Positions 17,407 through 26,888 of a DNA stretch of 60,465 nt are shown here, in pieces. The DNA comes from JANRKH01 sp964351245 (lineage in GTDB: Bacteria; Pseudomonadota; Alphaproteobacteria; Rickettsiales; Rickettsiaceae). Every line of letters starts with the position of its first letter. Position 1 is the first letter of the stretch. The notes under the pieces were generated by a model. The model saw only the letters and a program-made list of their open reading frames with translations. It did no database searches and had not been told where the DNA came from. The translations under genes and the position numbers were made by a program. The stretch lies in assembly GCA_964351245.1 (NCBI GenBank), contig CAYGNF010000003.1, forward strand, positions 1 to 60,465. The letters are read 5' to 3'.

Positions 17407-19176
17407 TCATATAATATCTAGCCTTACTTTCACGTAACTCCCGGGGGCTTTTTCAGAATAATCTAGAGATTCATAATCAAGAGACTTATTTTTCTCCCCG
17501 CTTCTTGCTATAGTCCACTGGCACCAATGACTCCACCATGACCCCGCATGTTCAGTTGCTCCATCGAGCCATTTATCTGCATCTGCGTGCATTTCATTAT
17601 TTAAATAATAATTATATTTTTTATTTGCTGGAGGATTTATAATACCTGCAATATGACCAGATCCTGCTAGGCAGAATACAGGTGGTTCTTTAGCTTGATG
17701 CGAGAATAATTCCAGACCCTTATAAGTCGATTTCCATGGGGCTATATGATCTTCCATAGCTGAGATAAAAAAACTAGGCGTAGATATTTTCTTTAAATCA
17801 ATTTTCGTATCAAGTAATACGATACCGTCTTTTTTTACTAGATTATTGTTAATGTACATATTTTCAAGATAAAAATTATGCAGCTTGGCAGGCAGATTTG
17901 TATTATCCGAATTCCAATATAGAAGATCAAATGCAACAGGCTGACGTCCCAGTAGATAATTATTCACAACAAAGCTCCATATAAGCTCATTTGCTCTTAG
18001 CAAACTAAAGGAATAAGACATATGTTTACCGCTAAAATAGCCGTTTTTTTCAATCTCTTCATTTATTGCTTTTAATGTTTCTGCGTTAATGAAAAGACCT
18101 AAATCTCCTGGTTCATCAAAATTCAGCATTGTAGTGAGTAGTGTCATAGTTGCAAAATCATCCTGGCCTTGGGCGCTGTAGTAAGCTGCCGCGCAAGTAG
18201 CAAGAGTCCCCCCGATACAGTAACCAATAATATTAAATTTTTTATATCCAAATTTTTTCTTCAAAAAATTCAATGGTTCAGTTACTCCTTCTTGAAGGTA
18301 ATTTTCGAAATTTTTATGAGATAATTCTGAGTGCGGATTTACCCATGATACTAAAAATACCTGAAATCCTTGATTTACTAAGAATTTAATAAATGAATTT
18401 TCTTCCGATAGATCTAAAATATAATATTTGTTGATCCAGGGAGGAATAATAAATATAGGAATTTCGTAGACTTGCTCAATAGGCTTATAGCAAATTAGTT
18501 GCATAATATCATTTTGAAAGATAATTTTTCCCTCAGAAGAAGCTATATTTTTTCCAGTTTCAAAGATTTTTTTTGTAGATGTAGTAATTGCAAGTGCTGC
18601 CCCTGAGTTTTGTATGTCTTGCAAGAAGTTATCCATCCCTTCTATAAGATTTTGTCCGTTTGTAGCAACCAATTCACTTAAGGCTTCGGGATTTAAATTG
18701 AGAAAATTCGTGGGACTTACAGCATTCAGTATTTGCTCAGTATAAAATGTCAAGATTTTTCTTTGTGGTTCAGGTACATCTAATTTTTGCACTAGAGATC
18801 TATACCATTCAGATGACATAAAGTAAAATTGCTTGATGAAGTTGAAGTACATACTTTCTTCCCAAGATTTGTGTTTGAATCTCTTGTCTCTTATATTTGC
18901 ATCATATAGATTCTGAACATCTTCATTATGGATTTTATCCATCAGATTAAACATTAATGCTGAGAGTTTTGCGGCATATTCAATATTATGCTCAAAAAAT
19001 TTAGCCGGATTATTGGCGAAGTTTGTGACGGCATTAAGATATGCAACTTTGATACCCATCATATCTATAAAATTATTTGCGCTATTATCAAATCTTTTTT
19101 GCAGCAACAATTCTACAACTTGTGTGTATTTGATATTAAATTTTTGTAGATTCTTAAAAAACTCATCACTTTGCAT
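17407..19176 (-). CDS. phaC: class I polyhydroxyalkanoate synthase
   Basis: 589 residues. The lipase-like box GYCIGG carries the catalytic Cys at residue 320. The catalytic Asp is in SAMEDHIAPW and the catalytic His in LAGSGHIAGIINPP. The N-terminal domain (1-200) is the helical region typical of class I synthases, and the YYILDLSEENSFIKFLVNQG segment is also characteristic. It polymerises (R)-3-hydroxyacyl-CoA into storage granules. Its start overlaps the last 11 bases of the upstream MFS gene, so the two are co-translated. No phaA, phaB or phasin gene lies nearby. ScoAB at 39-40.4 kb could feed or use acetoacetate in the same cycle. Confidence 0.95.
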   Translation of the reverse strand: MQSDEFFKNLQKFNIKYTQVVELLLQKRFDNSANNFIDMMGIKVAYLNAVTNFANNPAKFFEHNIEYAAKLSALMFNLMDKIHNEDVQNLYDANIRDKRFKHKSWEESMYFNFIKQFYFMSSEWYRSLVQKLDVPEPQRKILTFYTEQILNAVSPTNFLNLNPEALSELVATNGQNLIEGMDNFLQDIQNSGAALAITTSTKKIFETGKNIASSEGKIIFQNDIMQLICYKPIEQVYEIPIFIIPPWINKYYILDLSEENSFIKFLVNQGFQVFLVSWVNPHSELSHKNFENYLQEGVTEPLNFLKKKFGYKKFNIIGYCIGGTLATCAAAYYSAQGQDDFATMTLLTTMLNFDEPGDLGLFINAETLKAINEEIEKNGYFSGKHMSYSFSLLRANELIWSFVVNNYLLGRQPVAFDLLYWNSDNTNLPAKLHNFYLENMYINNNLVKKDGIVLLDTKIDLKKISTPSFFISAMEDHIAPWKSTYKGLELFSHQAKEPPVFCLAGSGHIAGIINPPANKKYNYYLNNEMHADADKWLDGATEHAGSWWSHWCQWTIARSGEKNKSLDYESLDYSEKAPGSYVKVRLDII

Positions 19177-20395
19177 TCATAGCTCTTTTGCTCTGAGGTT
19201 CAAATTGAGTTATATTAGTTTCTAAAAATAACATGCCACAAAATACCAAAAATACTGATGTAATGGAATATATTAGACCGTCGCCCCCAACTAATTCTAT
19301 TGCATTACCAGTGCATCTAATTCCTGCATATCCACCTATCATTCCTATGGCCTGTATCGTACTATTAGCTGCAACAAAATCATTGCCACAAAACTTATCT
19401 CCTATGATCACTAGCCCACAAATAATTGTGCCATTCATGCATGCGCTCAAGGGGCTGAAGATCATAAATGTTAGTAACGTATCATGTATAACAAATGGGA
19501 CGAGTTGTATTAGAGTAGATACTCCGAATGTAAATAACATGATCATTTTTATTCGATCACATTTATCAATTAGGATACCAAGCGGTATACCAAGCAAAAG
19601 TCCACTTAAACCAAAATAGCTAACCAGCATCAATGCTTCAGATGATCCTTTGTCTAAATCTGTAGTATATACAGGTAAAAATTCTAGCATAGAGTAGAAT
19701 GCAAACTCCCCAGCTACTGCGCACATGATAGGAATATGTGCAAATTTCAGCAATTTAGTGATATTAATTGCTCGAAATTGATATAATTTTGCTTTAGAAT
19801 TGTTTAGAAAAAGCAGGGGTATAATCATTAATGATGAGATTATAACGCTGACTATAAACGTTTCTGAGCCCGCAATTCCTATAAATGATACTAGTATAGG
19901 TCCAAGAGCGATACCGAGCCCAAAAAGCACACTTGCAACTGATATATATGTCCCTCTATATTGATTGATTGCTATTATATTGATGTGCTGAAATATTGCG
20001 GTATAAAGAGAAAATCCAAATAATCCAAACCCAATCATGCCAGTAGACCACCCAAATTCACTTGTTGATAAGCCAAATATTAGTAGGAAAAAATTTCTTA
20101 GCACTAGAGATACAATGATTAAATGCGCAATACCAAGGCGTCTTGTTAGTAGGGCCATGAAAGGCGCCATGCCAATATTACCAAGTATTTCAAGGCTTAA
20201 TATCTGAGAAACTTCTTTGGTTGAAATGTGAAAGCTACTAAGATATATCGCAAAATTTGATAAATTAATTCCAACAGAAATACCATAAAAAAAACATGCA
20301 ATGGATAATATTACTAAAGTGCTAAATGTACCCTTATCGTATAGTGGTAGCGTCATATTTTGCGTAGAAAGATTAGGACTAGGTCGAAATATCAT
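19166..20395 (-). CDS. MFS transporter, substrate unknown
   Basis: 409 residues with about 12 membrane helices. The MFS loop 2-3 motif is weak (MALLTRRLGIAH); the second half has GLLLGIPLGILIDKCDRIK, a clear copy of the loop 8-9 motif. The true start could be residue 14 (20356); neither start has a strong ribosome site. Its 3' end overlaps phaC by 11 bases, suggesting that it carries a substrate or product linked to carbon storage, but nothing in the sequence names the substrate. Confidence 0.8.
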   Translation of the reverse strand: MIFRPSPNLSTQNMTLPLYDKGTFSTLVILSIACFFYGISVGINLSNFAIYLSSFHISTKEVSQILSLEILGNIGMAPFMALLTRRLGIAHLIIVSLVLRNFFLLIFGLSTSEFGWSTGMIGFGLFGFSLYTAIFQHINIIAINQYRGTYISVASVLFGLGIALGPILVSFIGIAGSETFIVSVIISSLMIIPLLFLNNSKAKLYQFRAINITKLLKFAHIPIMCAVAGEFAFYSMLEFLPVYTTDLDKGSSEALMLVSYFGLSGLLLGIPLGILIDKCDRIKMIMLFTFGVSTLIQLVPFVIHDTLLTFMIFSPLSACMNGTIICGLVIIGDKFCGNDFVAANSTIQAIGMIGGYAGIRCTGNAIELVGGDGLIYSITSVFLVFCGMLFLETNITQFEPQSKRAMNAK

Positions 20396-20880
20396 TTGAT
20401 TATGTTGCTATGTTTGTATATAAAGATATATATAAGTGTTAATTAGTACACCAAAATCATAGTTTTGTAATAAAGCTTTATTTGAACATATTGCTTTTGT
20501 GATGCAGTTTGTAGTTATCGTAGCATAGTTTTTACATGATTTTAGTGCATTAAATGCAAAAATTACTTAGTACAGTCTTGAGCTTAGGGTATTATCTGCG
20601 CAAAAACTATTTAGAAAATTATTAATCCAGAAAAGTGGTACTAATTTTTGTACCCTTAAAATCTGAGATGCATTCGTGAGTTTGAGAAATTATTTTGTAA
20701 AGTACGATGTAATGAATACATTAACTAACATTGTACTTTTTGCTCCGGATGAGATCTTGGGACATATTAGGCAGTTTAAGGATATAGACGCACTCTTGCT
20801 CAATAGTGGTATAAAAAGATCTATACTCTGTATGCATCATTTGTTAGCACGTCAATATTTTAGAAAACATTGGAGAACAG
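20396..20880. other. non-coding stretch before rne, with a doubtful small frame
   Basis: 485 bases without a convincing gene. A GTG-started frame (20676-20888, 70 codons; internal ATG at 20712) ends 8 bases inside rne and might be a leader peptide, but I recognise no family and see no ribosome site. A short hairpin GGTAC-N8-GTACC lies at about 20638-20655. RNase E genes often have long 5' untranslated leaders used for self-control, so this may be the rne leader. Confidence 0.4.
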
Positions 20881-23073
20881 ATGAATAAAAAAATTTTAGT
20901 AGATGGATCTTTTCCTAATAAATATAGAGTTGCTCTTGTAGGGCAGAATAATATTATAGAAGACTTAGAGTATCAATCATCAAGCATACCCCAAATTAAG
21001 GGCAATATATATCTTGCTAAAATTGCAAGAATAGAGCCAGGCTTACAGGCGGCTTTTATAGATTACGGAGGGGAAAAAAATGGATTTTTACCTTTTAGCG
21101 AGATACACCCAAGCTATTATAACATACCAGTAGCTGATATGCATCAAAATGACTCGTCTCTGGATAGCTTAAAAGCGATTTCTTATCCTAGCGAGCTTAA
21201 AGACGAAATAAATGAACAAGTATTTGCTATAGAAAATACTAAAAACTACAATGGAGTGGAAGAAGATATTGACATTGATGCTATTGAGAAATTAATTGAT
21301 GAAGATGAAAATCAAGCTCATCGAGACTCAGATAATTATCTTTCTGATATTAGCAACGAAGATACACCGAGTCCTATACCACTTTATAAACAATATCAAA
21401 TCCAGGAAGTAATTAAAAAAGGGCAGATTATTTTAGTGCAAGTGCAAAAAGAGGAGAGGGGCAATAAGGGCGCTTCTTTTACTTCTTATATTTCGCTTGC
21501 TGGGAAGTATTGTGTTTTAATGCCAAATAGCCCTGGTCATCAAGGTGTATCAAGAAAAATTCAAAGCTCAGAAGAAAGAAGAAGATTGAAATATTTAATC
21601 TCTCAGTTGATGACGGAGGCTGATATGAAAGTCGCTAGCGTGATCGTGCGTACTGCAGGGGTCAGAAGGCCAGCTAATGAGATTAAGAAAGACTACGAAT
21701 ATCTTGTAAATCTTTGGAATAAAGTGAGGGAATCTACATTGCGTTCTATAGCCCCGACTTTAGTCCATGTTGAGGACGGCATTATACAAAAAACTATTAG
21801 AGATATATATGATGCTACTGTGAATCAGATAATCATAGAAGGTGAAGAGGCATATAATAGCGCAATAGAGTTTGGCTCCAATTTACTTTCTCATGATATG
21901 AATAAAGCTATAAAGCATGATAAGCTTGTGCCTATATTCTCATATTATAACATAGAAGATCAAATCTCTGATCTTTATAAACAATCTGTATCTTTGCCAT
22001 CTGGTGGCTATATTATAATTAATCCTACAGAGGCACTTACTGCTATTGACGTTAATTCGGGCAAATCTATATCTGAAAGATCTATAGAAGAGACAGCACT
22101 GAAAACAAATGTAGAAGCGGCTAAAGAAATTGCTAGGCAGTTAAAAATCAGAGATATTTCAGGACTTATTGTTATTGATTTTATAGATATGAATGAAAAT
22201 CGTAACAAAAAGATTGTCGAAAGATCGCTAAGAGAGTTTGTGAGCAAGGATAAAGCAAAGATCCAGATGGGGAACATCAGTACTTTTGGATTGCTTGAAA
22301 TGTCGCGGCAGAGACTAAGACCTTCTTTTCTTGAGTCCCATACTAAAATGTGCAATCAATGTAATGGGAAGGGTATCGTACGTGACGATGAAGCCAATTC
22401 CATAGTCATTTTAAGAACTATAGAGAACGAAGTGAGTGATAGTGATGTAGATATAATAAATCTATATGCGTCAATCAATACAGTTCTATATATACTTAAT
22501 AATAAAAGAATCGAGATAGATGTCGTAGAAGACAAGCATGGTATCAAGTTAAATTTTGTGCAGGATACATTGGCAACTGCAGATAGTTTTTCTATAGAAA
22601 AAATCTCTCTGGATCCTTATGAACCTAAGCCTATTTTAGAAAATCGCACAAACTCATCTAAGGATTTTGACTTCCAGCCGCGCAAAAAGTCAAAGATAAA
22701 AAAAGCTTTACCTTCTAATGAGAATCTAGAAGTAAATTTATCCAAAGAAGTTTTGGAGAGTCCCGAAGAGAAGAATGTCAGTAATCCTAATAATTTAAAT
22801 CATAATATCACTACAGAGTCGCCTCCAAAAAAACCATCTACAAAAAAACCTATTGCTAAAAGGAGAAACTGGAAAAACGCTAAAGAGGATAAAGATTCTG
22901 TAAATACCGAAGATAAACCAAGTAATGCGCAGCAAGTTAAAGATACTAGTATAAATTCTGAGCATATAGATCCGAAAGATGAGAATAACTCTGTAACGGA
23001 TATACCAACAACACAGAAAGCCACTAAAAAGAAAATCTATCCCAGGAGAAAAAAGCCTCAAAGTGAAGACTGA
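20881..23073 (+). CDS. rne: ribonuclease E
   Basis: 730 residues. The N-terminal S1 domain (about 35-240) contains a long acidic insertion (residues about 95-175, many Asp/Glu), as in other alphaproteobacterial RNase E. The catalytic core has the metal-binding Asp in TAIDVNSGKS and LIVIDFIDM. The zinc-link is CNQCNGKG near residue 490. The C-terminal 150 residues are Lys/Pro/Asn-rich and disordered, ending TKKKIYPRRKKPQSED, probably the RNA-binding and degradosome scaffold. It cuts AU-rich single-stranded RNA in mRNA decay and rRNA/tRNA processing. Confidence 0.96.
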   Translation: MNKKILVDGSFPNKYRVALVGQNNIIEDLEYQSSSIPQIKGNIYLAKIARIEPGLQAAFIDYGGEKNGFLPFSEIHPSYYNIPVADMHQNDSSLDSLKAISYPSELKDEINEQVFAIENTKNYNGVEEDIDIDAIEKLIDEDENQAHRDSDNYLSDISNEDTPSPIPLYKQYQIQEVIKKGQIILVQVQKEERGNKGASFTSYISLAGKYCVLMPNSPGHQGVSRKIQSSEERRRLKYLISQLMTEADMKVASVIVRTAGVRRPANEIKKDYEYLVNLWNKVRESTLRSIAPTLVHVEDGIIQKTIRDIYDATVNQIIIEGEEAYNSAIEFGSNLLSHDMNKAIKHDKLVPIFSYYNIEDQISDLYKQSVSLPSGGYIIINPTEALTAIDVNSGKSISERSIEETALKTNVEAAKEIARQLKIRDISGLIVIDFIDMNENRNKKIVERSLREFVSKDKAKIQMGNISTFGLLEMSRQRLRPSFLESHTKMCNQCNGKGIVRDDEANSIVILRTIENEVSDSDVDIINLYASINTVLYILNNKRIEIDVVEDKHGIKLNFVQDTLATADSFSIEKISLDPYEPKPILENRTNSSKDFDFQPRKKSKIKKALPSNENLEVNLSKEVLESPEEKNVSNPNNLNHNITTESPPKKPSTKKPIAKRRNWKNAKEDKDSVNTEDKPSNAQQVKDTSINSEHIDPKDENNSVTDIPTTQKATKKKIYPRRKKPQSED

Positions 23074-23188
23074 TAGAGCATCTCTTTAATCACTACTATT
23101 TAGAGTCTGTAAAGATGAATTTAGTGGTATATATTGCAATAAATATAAAGCCTAATTTATTGAATGAAATATGAAAATTACGATGTAG

Positions 23189-24016
23189 ATGAAAAAGTAC
23201 ATATACTCACTATACTTTGCTATTAAAAGAGCCATCGACTATGATGGTATCGAACATGCTGGGTATATGTCCTTTATGGTTATACTTTCTTTTTTTCCTT
23301 TTTTGGTTTTTTTTCTATCTCTCACAGCTTCGCTTGGAGCCTCTACAATAGGGCAAAATTTCATAGAAATGATAATAGATATAAGCCCAGAATATGCTAT
23401 AGGAGAGGTGTCTACTAGACTAGAAGAGCTAAAACTTGCCCCTCCAAGAGGATTAATGAATCTTGCTATATTCGGCGCTATATGGACCGCATCCTCTTTT
23501 GTGGAGTGTCTGAGAACAATTTTAAATAGAATTTTCGCGGTTACATCATCGCCTCCTTATATCTCTAGAAGATTGCTAAGTATATTACAATTTCTTGTAT
23601 TGTGTATTTGTATAGGATTTGTGATGTTTATTTTTGTTCTAATACCTACGATTTTAGAATATTTCTATTTTTTTAAGAAGGGCTATTCCGTTGATATTTG
23701 GGGTTATTATAAACATATTTATCTATTCATGTGCCTGTTTTGTTGCGTGCTTGGATTTTATACGTTTATTCCGAGCGTAAAAATCGCTGCAATAAATATG
23801 ATCCCCGGGGCAATATTTACTACTTTAATGTGGCAGCTATGCGGAAAATTAGTTTCAAACTATATTGTATATTATCATCAATTGAATATTGTATACGGAT
23901 CGCTTGGGAACATCATACTTACTTTACTCTTCTTTTATGCCGCAAATTTTATATTTATTGTAGGAGCCGCATTTAACTATCATTTGAGTATATATGAAGA
24001 TGCCTATGCAAAATAA
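23189..24016 (+). CDS. YihY/BrkB family membrane protein
   Basis: 275 residues with about six membrane helices. The family pattern is visible: DGIEHAGYMSFMVILSFFPF at residues 19-38, WTASSFVECLRTILNRIF in the middle, and YGSLGNIILTLLFFYAANFIFIVGAAFN near the end. The function of the family is not settled; it was once called RNase BN in error. It ends 12 bases before the convergent hemC, with no room for a separate terminator. Confidence 0.85.
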   Translation: MKKYIYSLYFAIKRAIDYDGIEHAGYMSFMVILSFFPFLVFFLSLTASLGASTIGQNFIEMIIDISPEYAIGEVSTRLEELKLAPPRGLMNLAIFGAIWTASSFVECLRTILNRIFAVTSSPPYISRRLLSILQFLVLCICIGFVMFIFVLIPTILEYFYFFKKGYSVDIWGYYKHIYLFMCLFCCVLGFYTFIPSVKIAAINMIPGAIFTTLMWQLCGKLVSNYIVYYHQLNIVYGSLGNIILTLLFFYAANFIFIVGAAFNYHLSIYEDAYAK

Positions 24017-24028
24017 ATGTGGTGCGCT

Positions 24029-24922
24029 TTAATTGCCACCCAGCATTTTATTAGCTATTAATATCCCGGTAGATTGATCCGCGCTAGTAAAAGCTTCAGT
24101 AAGGAATTTTAATTCATCTTCTATATTAATCCCATACATAAATCTACCAACAAAAGATCCGTCAGCTTCTTGTTGAACATAAGCTCCTACAGGAGAATCA
24201 CAATCTGCATTTAGTGTTTTTAAGAATCCTCTTTCTACTTGTATTAGATTTGATAGTGCAATATCAGAGCAAGAAGATAGGAGGGATATTAATTCCGTGT
24301 TCGAAGATTTTACCTCTGCCGCGATCACTCCCTGTCCTGCAGCAGGTATAAAGTGATTCACATCTAGCCTGTGACATATAGCATCATTATACATATCCAT
24401 ACGCCTAAGACCGGCTTCTGCCAAAATGATAGCATCTAATTCATTATTAAGCACTACATTAAATCTAGTACCTATATTGCCCCTTATGGGAATAATTTCT
24501 ATATCTGGCCTATTTTTTTTGATTAATGATATTCTTCTTGGGGAGCATGTTCCTACTCTTGCATTCGCAGGAAGAGACATAAGGTCTTGTGCATTTTTTG
24601 AGATTAAGACATCATAAGGATATTCTCTAGAGATAAAAAGAGGCAGGGTAAATCGCTTGCTTATCACTCCGGGTATATCTTTTAAGGAATGAATTGCGAC
24701 ATTAATTACTTCTGTTTCAAGTGCAGCTTCCAACTCTTTCAAGAATAACCCCTTGCCCCCTATATCATATAAAGGCTTAGATAATATAGTATCTCCAGTA
24801 GTTTTTATTGAGATAATTTCATAGGTAAAGTCACAAAATTTTTTTAGATGCCCAACAAAGATCCCTGTTTGTTTTAGTGCAAGAGGGCTAGTTCTAGTTC
24901 CAATTTTTAAGTGAAGCTGCAT
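24029..24922 (-). CDS. hemC: hydroxymethylbilane synthase
   Basis: 297 residues. It starts with KIGTRTSPLALKQT, followed by KTTGDTILSKPLYDIGGKGLF and AIHSLKDIPGV. The cofactor-binding loop with Cys is in LNADCDSPVGAY at about residue 240. GTCSPRRISLIKKNRPDI carries the conserved Arg pair. It joins four porphobilinogens into hydroxymethylbilane in haem synthesis. It lies 4 bases downstream of tlc on the same strand, so the two are probably one transcript. Confidence 0.95.
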   Translation of the reverse strand: MQLHLKIGTRTSPLALKQTGIFVGHLKKFCDFTYEIISIKTTGDTILSKPLYDIGGKGLFLKELEAALETEVINVAIHSLKDIPGVISKRFTLPLFISREYPYDVLISKNAQDLMSLPANARVGTCSPRRISLIKKNRPDIEIIPIRGNIGTRFNVVLNNELDAIILAEAGLRRMDMYNDAICHRLDVNHFIPAAGQGVIAAEVKSSNTELISLLSSCSDIALSNLIQVERGFLKTLNADCDSPVGAYVQQEADGSFVGRFMYGINIEDELKFLTEAFTSADQSTGILIANKMLGGN

Positions 24923-24926
24923 ATCA

Positions 24927-26432
24927 CTATGATTGATTTTCTAGCAGTTGAGTATATTCTCTTCCTAGGCTCCTGACTGTAAAAATCCACACAATACATA
25001 TTCCAATAAACATTGCTCCTAAAAAAACAGTAAGGTCATCGTAACGAGCCCCTGGAAATATGGTAAAAATCATAAATTGTATAAAAGATGCACTAGATTT
25101 ACCTATTTTGTTGCCAATAATATCTACAGCCGCCTTGCCCTTGGTTTTCATTTCGCTACTCAATGGTATATATGCCATTTCTTTAGTAGCGTCAAAAAGC
25201 GAGTATTTTGCGCCTTTTCCTAGTACATTCTGCATTCCTCCAATAAATGTAACAAAGCTCAGAGGCGCTGCAAATCCTAGCGCTGTAGCCATCCATAGTA
25301 CACCATCTTCATATGATGCGAATACAAAAAAGGATCCTCCAGCAATTAATATTATTGATGGCGTGACTATTGCCCCAGCAAACCAACCGAAATATCTAAT
25401 TAACCATGTGCCAGTCAGGGAGCATATAATAGTCATTATACCAACCCAAAATAATACACTGCCTTGATATCCCATAAAAGCTTCAGCAGTTTTATATTGC
25501 TCACGAACTTTGGACATCCACAGTCCCTCTATTAAGTTCATGCTCATTCCATAACAAATCATCAAAATAGAAATTAAGCCTAGATATTTTGAGCTCAATA
25601 TCATTCTTATGCTCTCTCTAGTGCTTAACTTTAGTACCTCGGCTTTTTTATCTACCTTAAAAAACCTGTCATCCGACATCACAAATTTTTCTATGTAATA
25701 ATGCAAAAATAAGAGCACTGTTCCCGTTATTATCACTACTGTCATTAACGATTTCAGTAACATTTCGGTTCCAGTAGCTTCTTTAAATAAAAACATCAAA
25801 AAGTGATTTTGAGACTGAAAATATATTACAACAGAGCCAGAAATCAGCAAATTGGTTTGACCAAATAAATTGAAGAAAGTATAAAATCTCGGCGCTTCAT
25901 CTATTTTGGTGATTTTATTAGCCAGCTGCCAAAATAGAAGGCAAAATACTATCATAGGCCACAATTCTCCCATAATATAAAATAATATATAAGTCCATTT
26001 GCTCCATATTATTATAAACCACTTAAGATTGGGAAGTGCTATTATGTAAGCTTCGACTGTAGTAGGATCTGGATGAAAATATTCGCCGTGCGGAAATATA
26101 AAAAATGCAAATATAAAAAAAAAGCTAAGAAAAAATATCACAACTATCCTAAATGCCGCTTCTGTAGTCATGACGTTACACATACGTGTATATAAGACTA
26201 CAAAGCACAATGCGATAGGCATTTCACCCCATAGCTTAGTAAAGCTAATGACCTCTGCGCCTACTAATGTGACAGTGATACTATCTTTTAAAATTCTGAT
26301 TATATTCTGATTCAAAAGAATCGTGAACATTAAAAGAACCATGGGTATGAATTTTGCAAACTCCTTTGATCTAATAGGAAGGAAGAAGTGACGTATCTTA
26401 CTATTGCGAATTAGTTCTATGCTTCTATTCAT
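24927..26432 (-). CDS. tlc: ATP/ADP translocase (nucleotide transporter, NTT family)
   Basis: 501 residues from a start with GGAGG four bases upstream; an in-frame upstream ATG (26486) lacks such a site. About 12 membrane helices. NTT-family segments are visible: FIPMVLLMFTILLNQNIIRILKD near the N-terminus, FTKLWGEMPIALCFVVLYT, LWPMIVFCLLFWQLANKITK, and the C-terminal LFDATKEMAYIPLSSEMKTKGKAAVDIIGNKIGKS region typical of Tlc, where the membrane helices with Lys/Glu residues bind nucleotide. These proteins take up host ATP in exchange for ADP, or import other NTPs, and are restricted to obligate intracellular bacteria and plastids. This gene is one of the strongest signs of an intracellular life. 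Confidence 0.96.
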   Translation of the reverse strand: MNRSIELIRNSKIRHFFLPIRSKEFAKFIPMVLLMFTILLNQNIIRILKDSITVTLVGAEVISFTKLWGEMPIALCFVVLYTRMCNVMTTEAAFRIVVIFFLSFFFIFAFFIFPHGEYFHPDPTTVEAYIIALPNLKWFIIIWSKWTYILFYIMGELWPMIVFCLLFWQLANKITKIDEAPRFYTFFNLFGQTNLLISGSVVIYFQSQNHFLMFLFKEATGTEMLLKSLMTVVIITGTVLLFLHYYIEKFVMSDDRFFKVDKKAEVLKLSTRESIRMILSSKYLGLISILMICYGMSMNLIEGLWMSKVREQYKTAEAFMGYQGSVLFWVGIMTIICSLTGTWLIRYFGWFAGAIVTPSIILIAGGSFFVFASYEDGVLWMATALGFAAPLSFVTFIGGMQNVLGKGAKYSLFDATKEMAYIPLSSEMKTKGKAAVDIIGNKIGKSSASFIQFMIFTIFPGARYDDLTVFLGAMFIGICIVWIFTVRSLGREYTQLLENQS

Positions 26433-26729
26433 ATTCCTCCAAAATAAGAATATAAAATATTTAGTGTATAATGCTCCTGCTGTCAATGATTCTTTGGTAT
26501 GCTAGTCTTTCTGTCTGTAATATATGGACGCTAGTCAATCACGTTCATCAAATTCAATAAACAAATATTAGTATTAAGTATCGTATATTAAATTACGTGC
26601 CCGCATATGAGTCTCGATCAATTTGTTTAGATTATTGAAAATGGGGTTTATATAACTATAAAATATCAATACACAATCGATATTATTTCCAGGATATTGT
26701 AAATCCAGAAGAAAGGTGACTATTAAATG

Positions 26730-26888
26730 CTATAAATCAAAATGCGGAGGTATTTCTAGCGGATTGTTTGTACTAAGCTTTGAATCATGCGAGTTGTTAC
26801 TACGCGCTCCAGATTTACTAAAGATTTTACTGGTGCAAGAGGATAGCATTCCACAAAGAATGAGACTGATTAAGATATGTTTTCTCAT
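26730..26888 (-). CDS. small lipoprotein, DUF3035/BamF-like
   Basis: A 52-residue gene. Its ATG overlaps the trcR stop as ATGA. Residues 1-18 form a lipoprotein signal peptide ending in the lipobox LSSC (Cys18). The mature part is short, polar and Ser/Asn-rich, and ends NPLEIPPHFDL. The last part resembles the L-V/E-V/I-P-P-D-F-x-L motif of the alphaproteobacterial DUF3035 lipoproteins, reported as BamF in the outer-membrane assembly machine. Those are usually longer, so this looks like a minimal form. Co-translation with trcR is inferred from the overlap. The family call rests on one short motif. Confidence 0.65.
   Translation of the reverse strand: MRKHILISLILCGMLSSCTSKIFSKSGARSNNSHDSKLSTNNPLEIPPHFDL

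Noticed and set aside
20676..20888. 70-codon GTG-started frame overlapping rne
   Set aside because: No ribosome site and no family resemblance. The 8-base overlap with rne would allow coupling, so it is mentioned in the gap entry but not called a gene.
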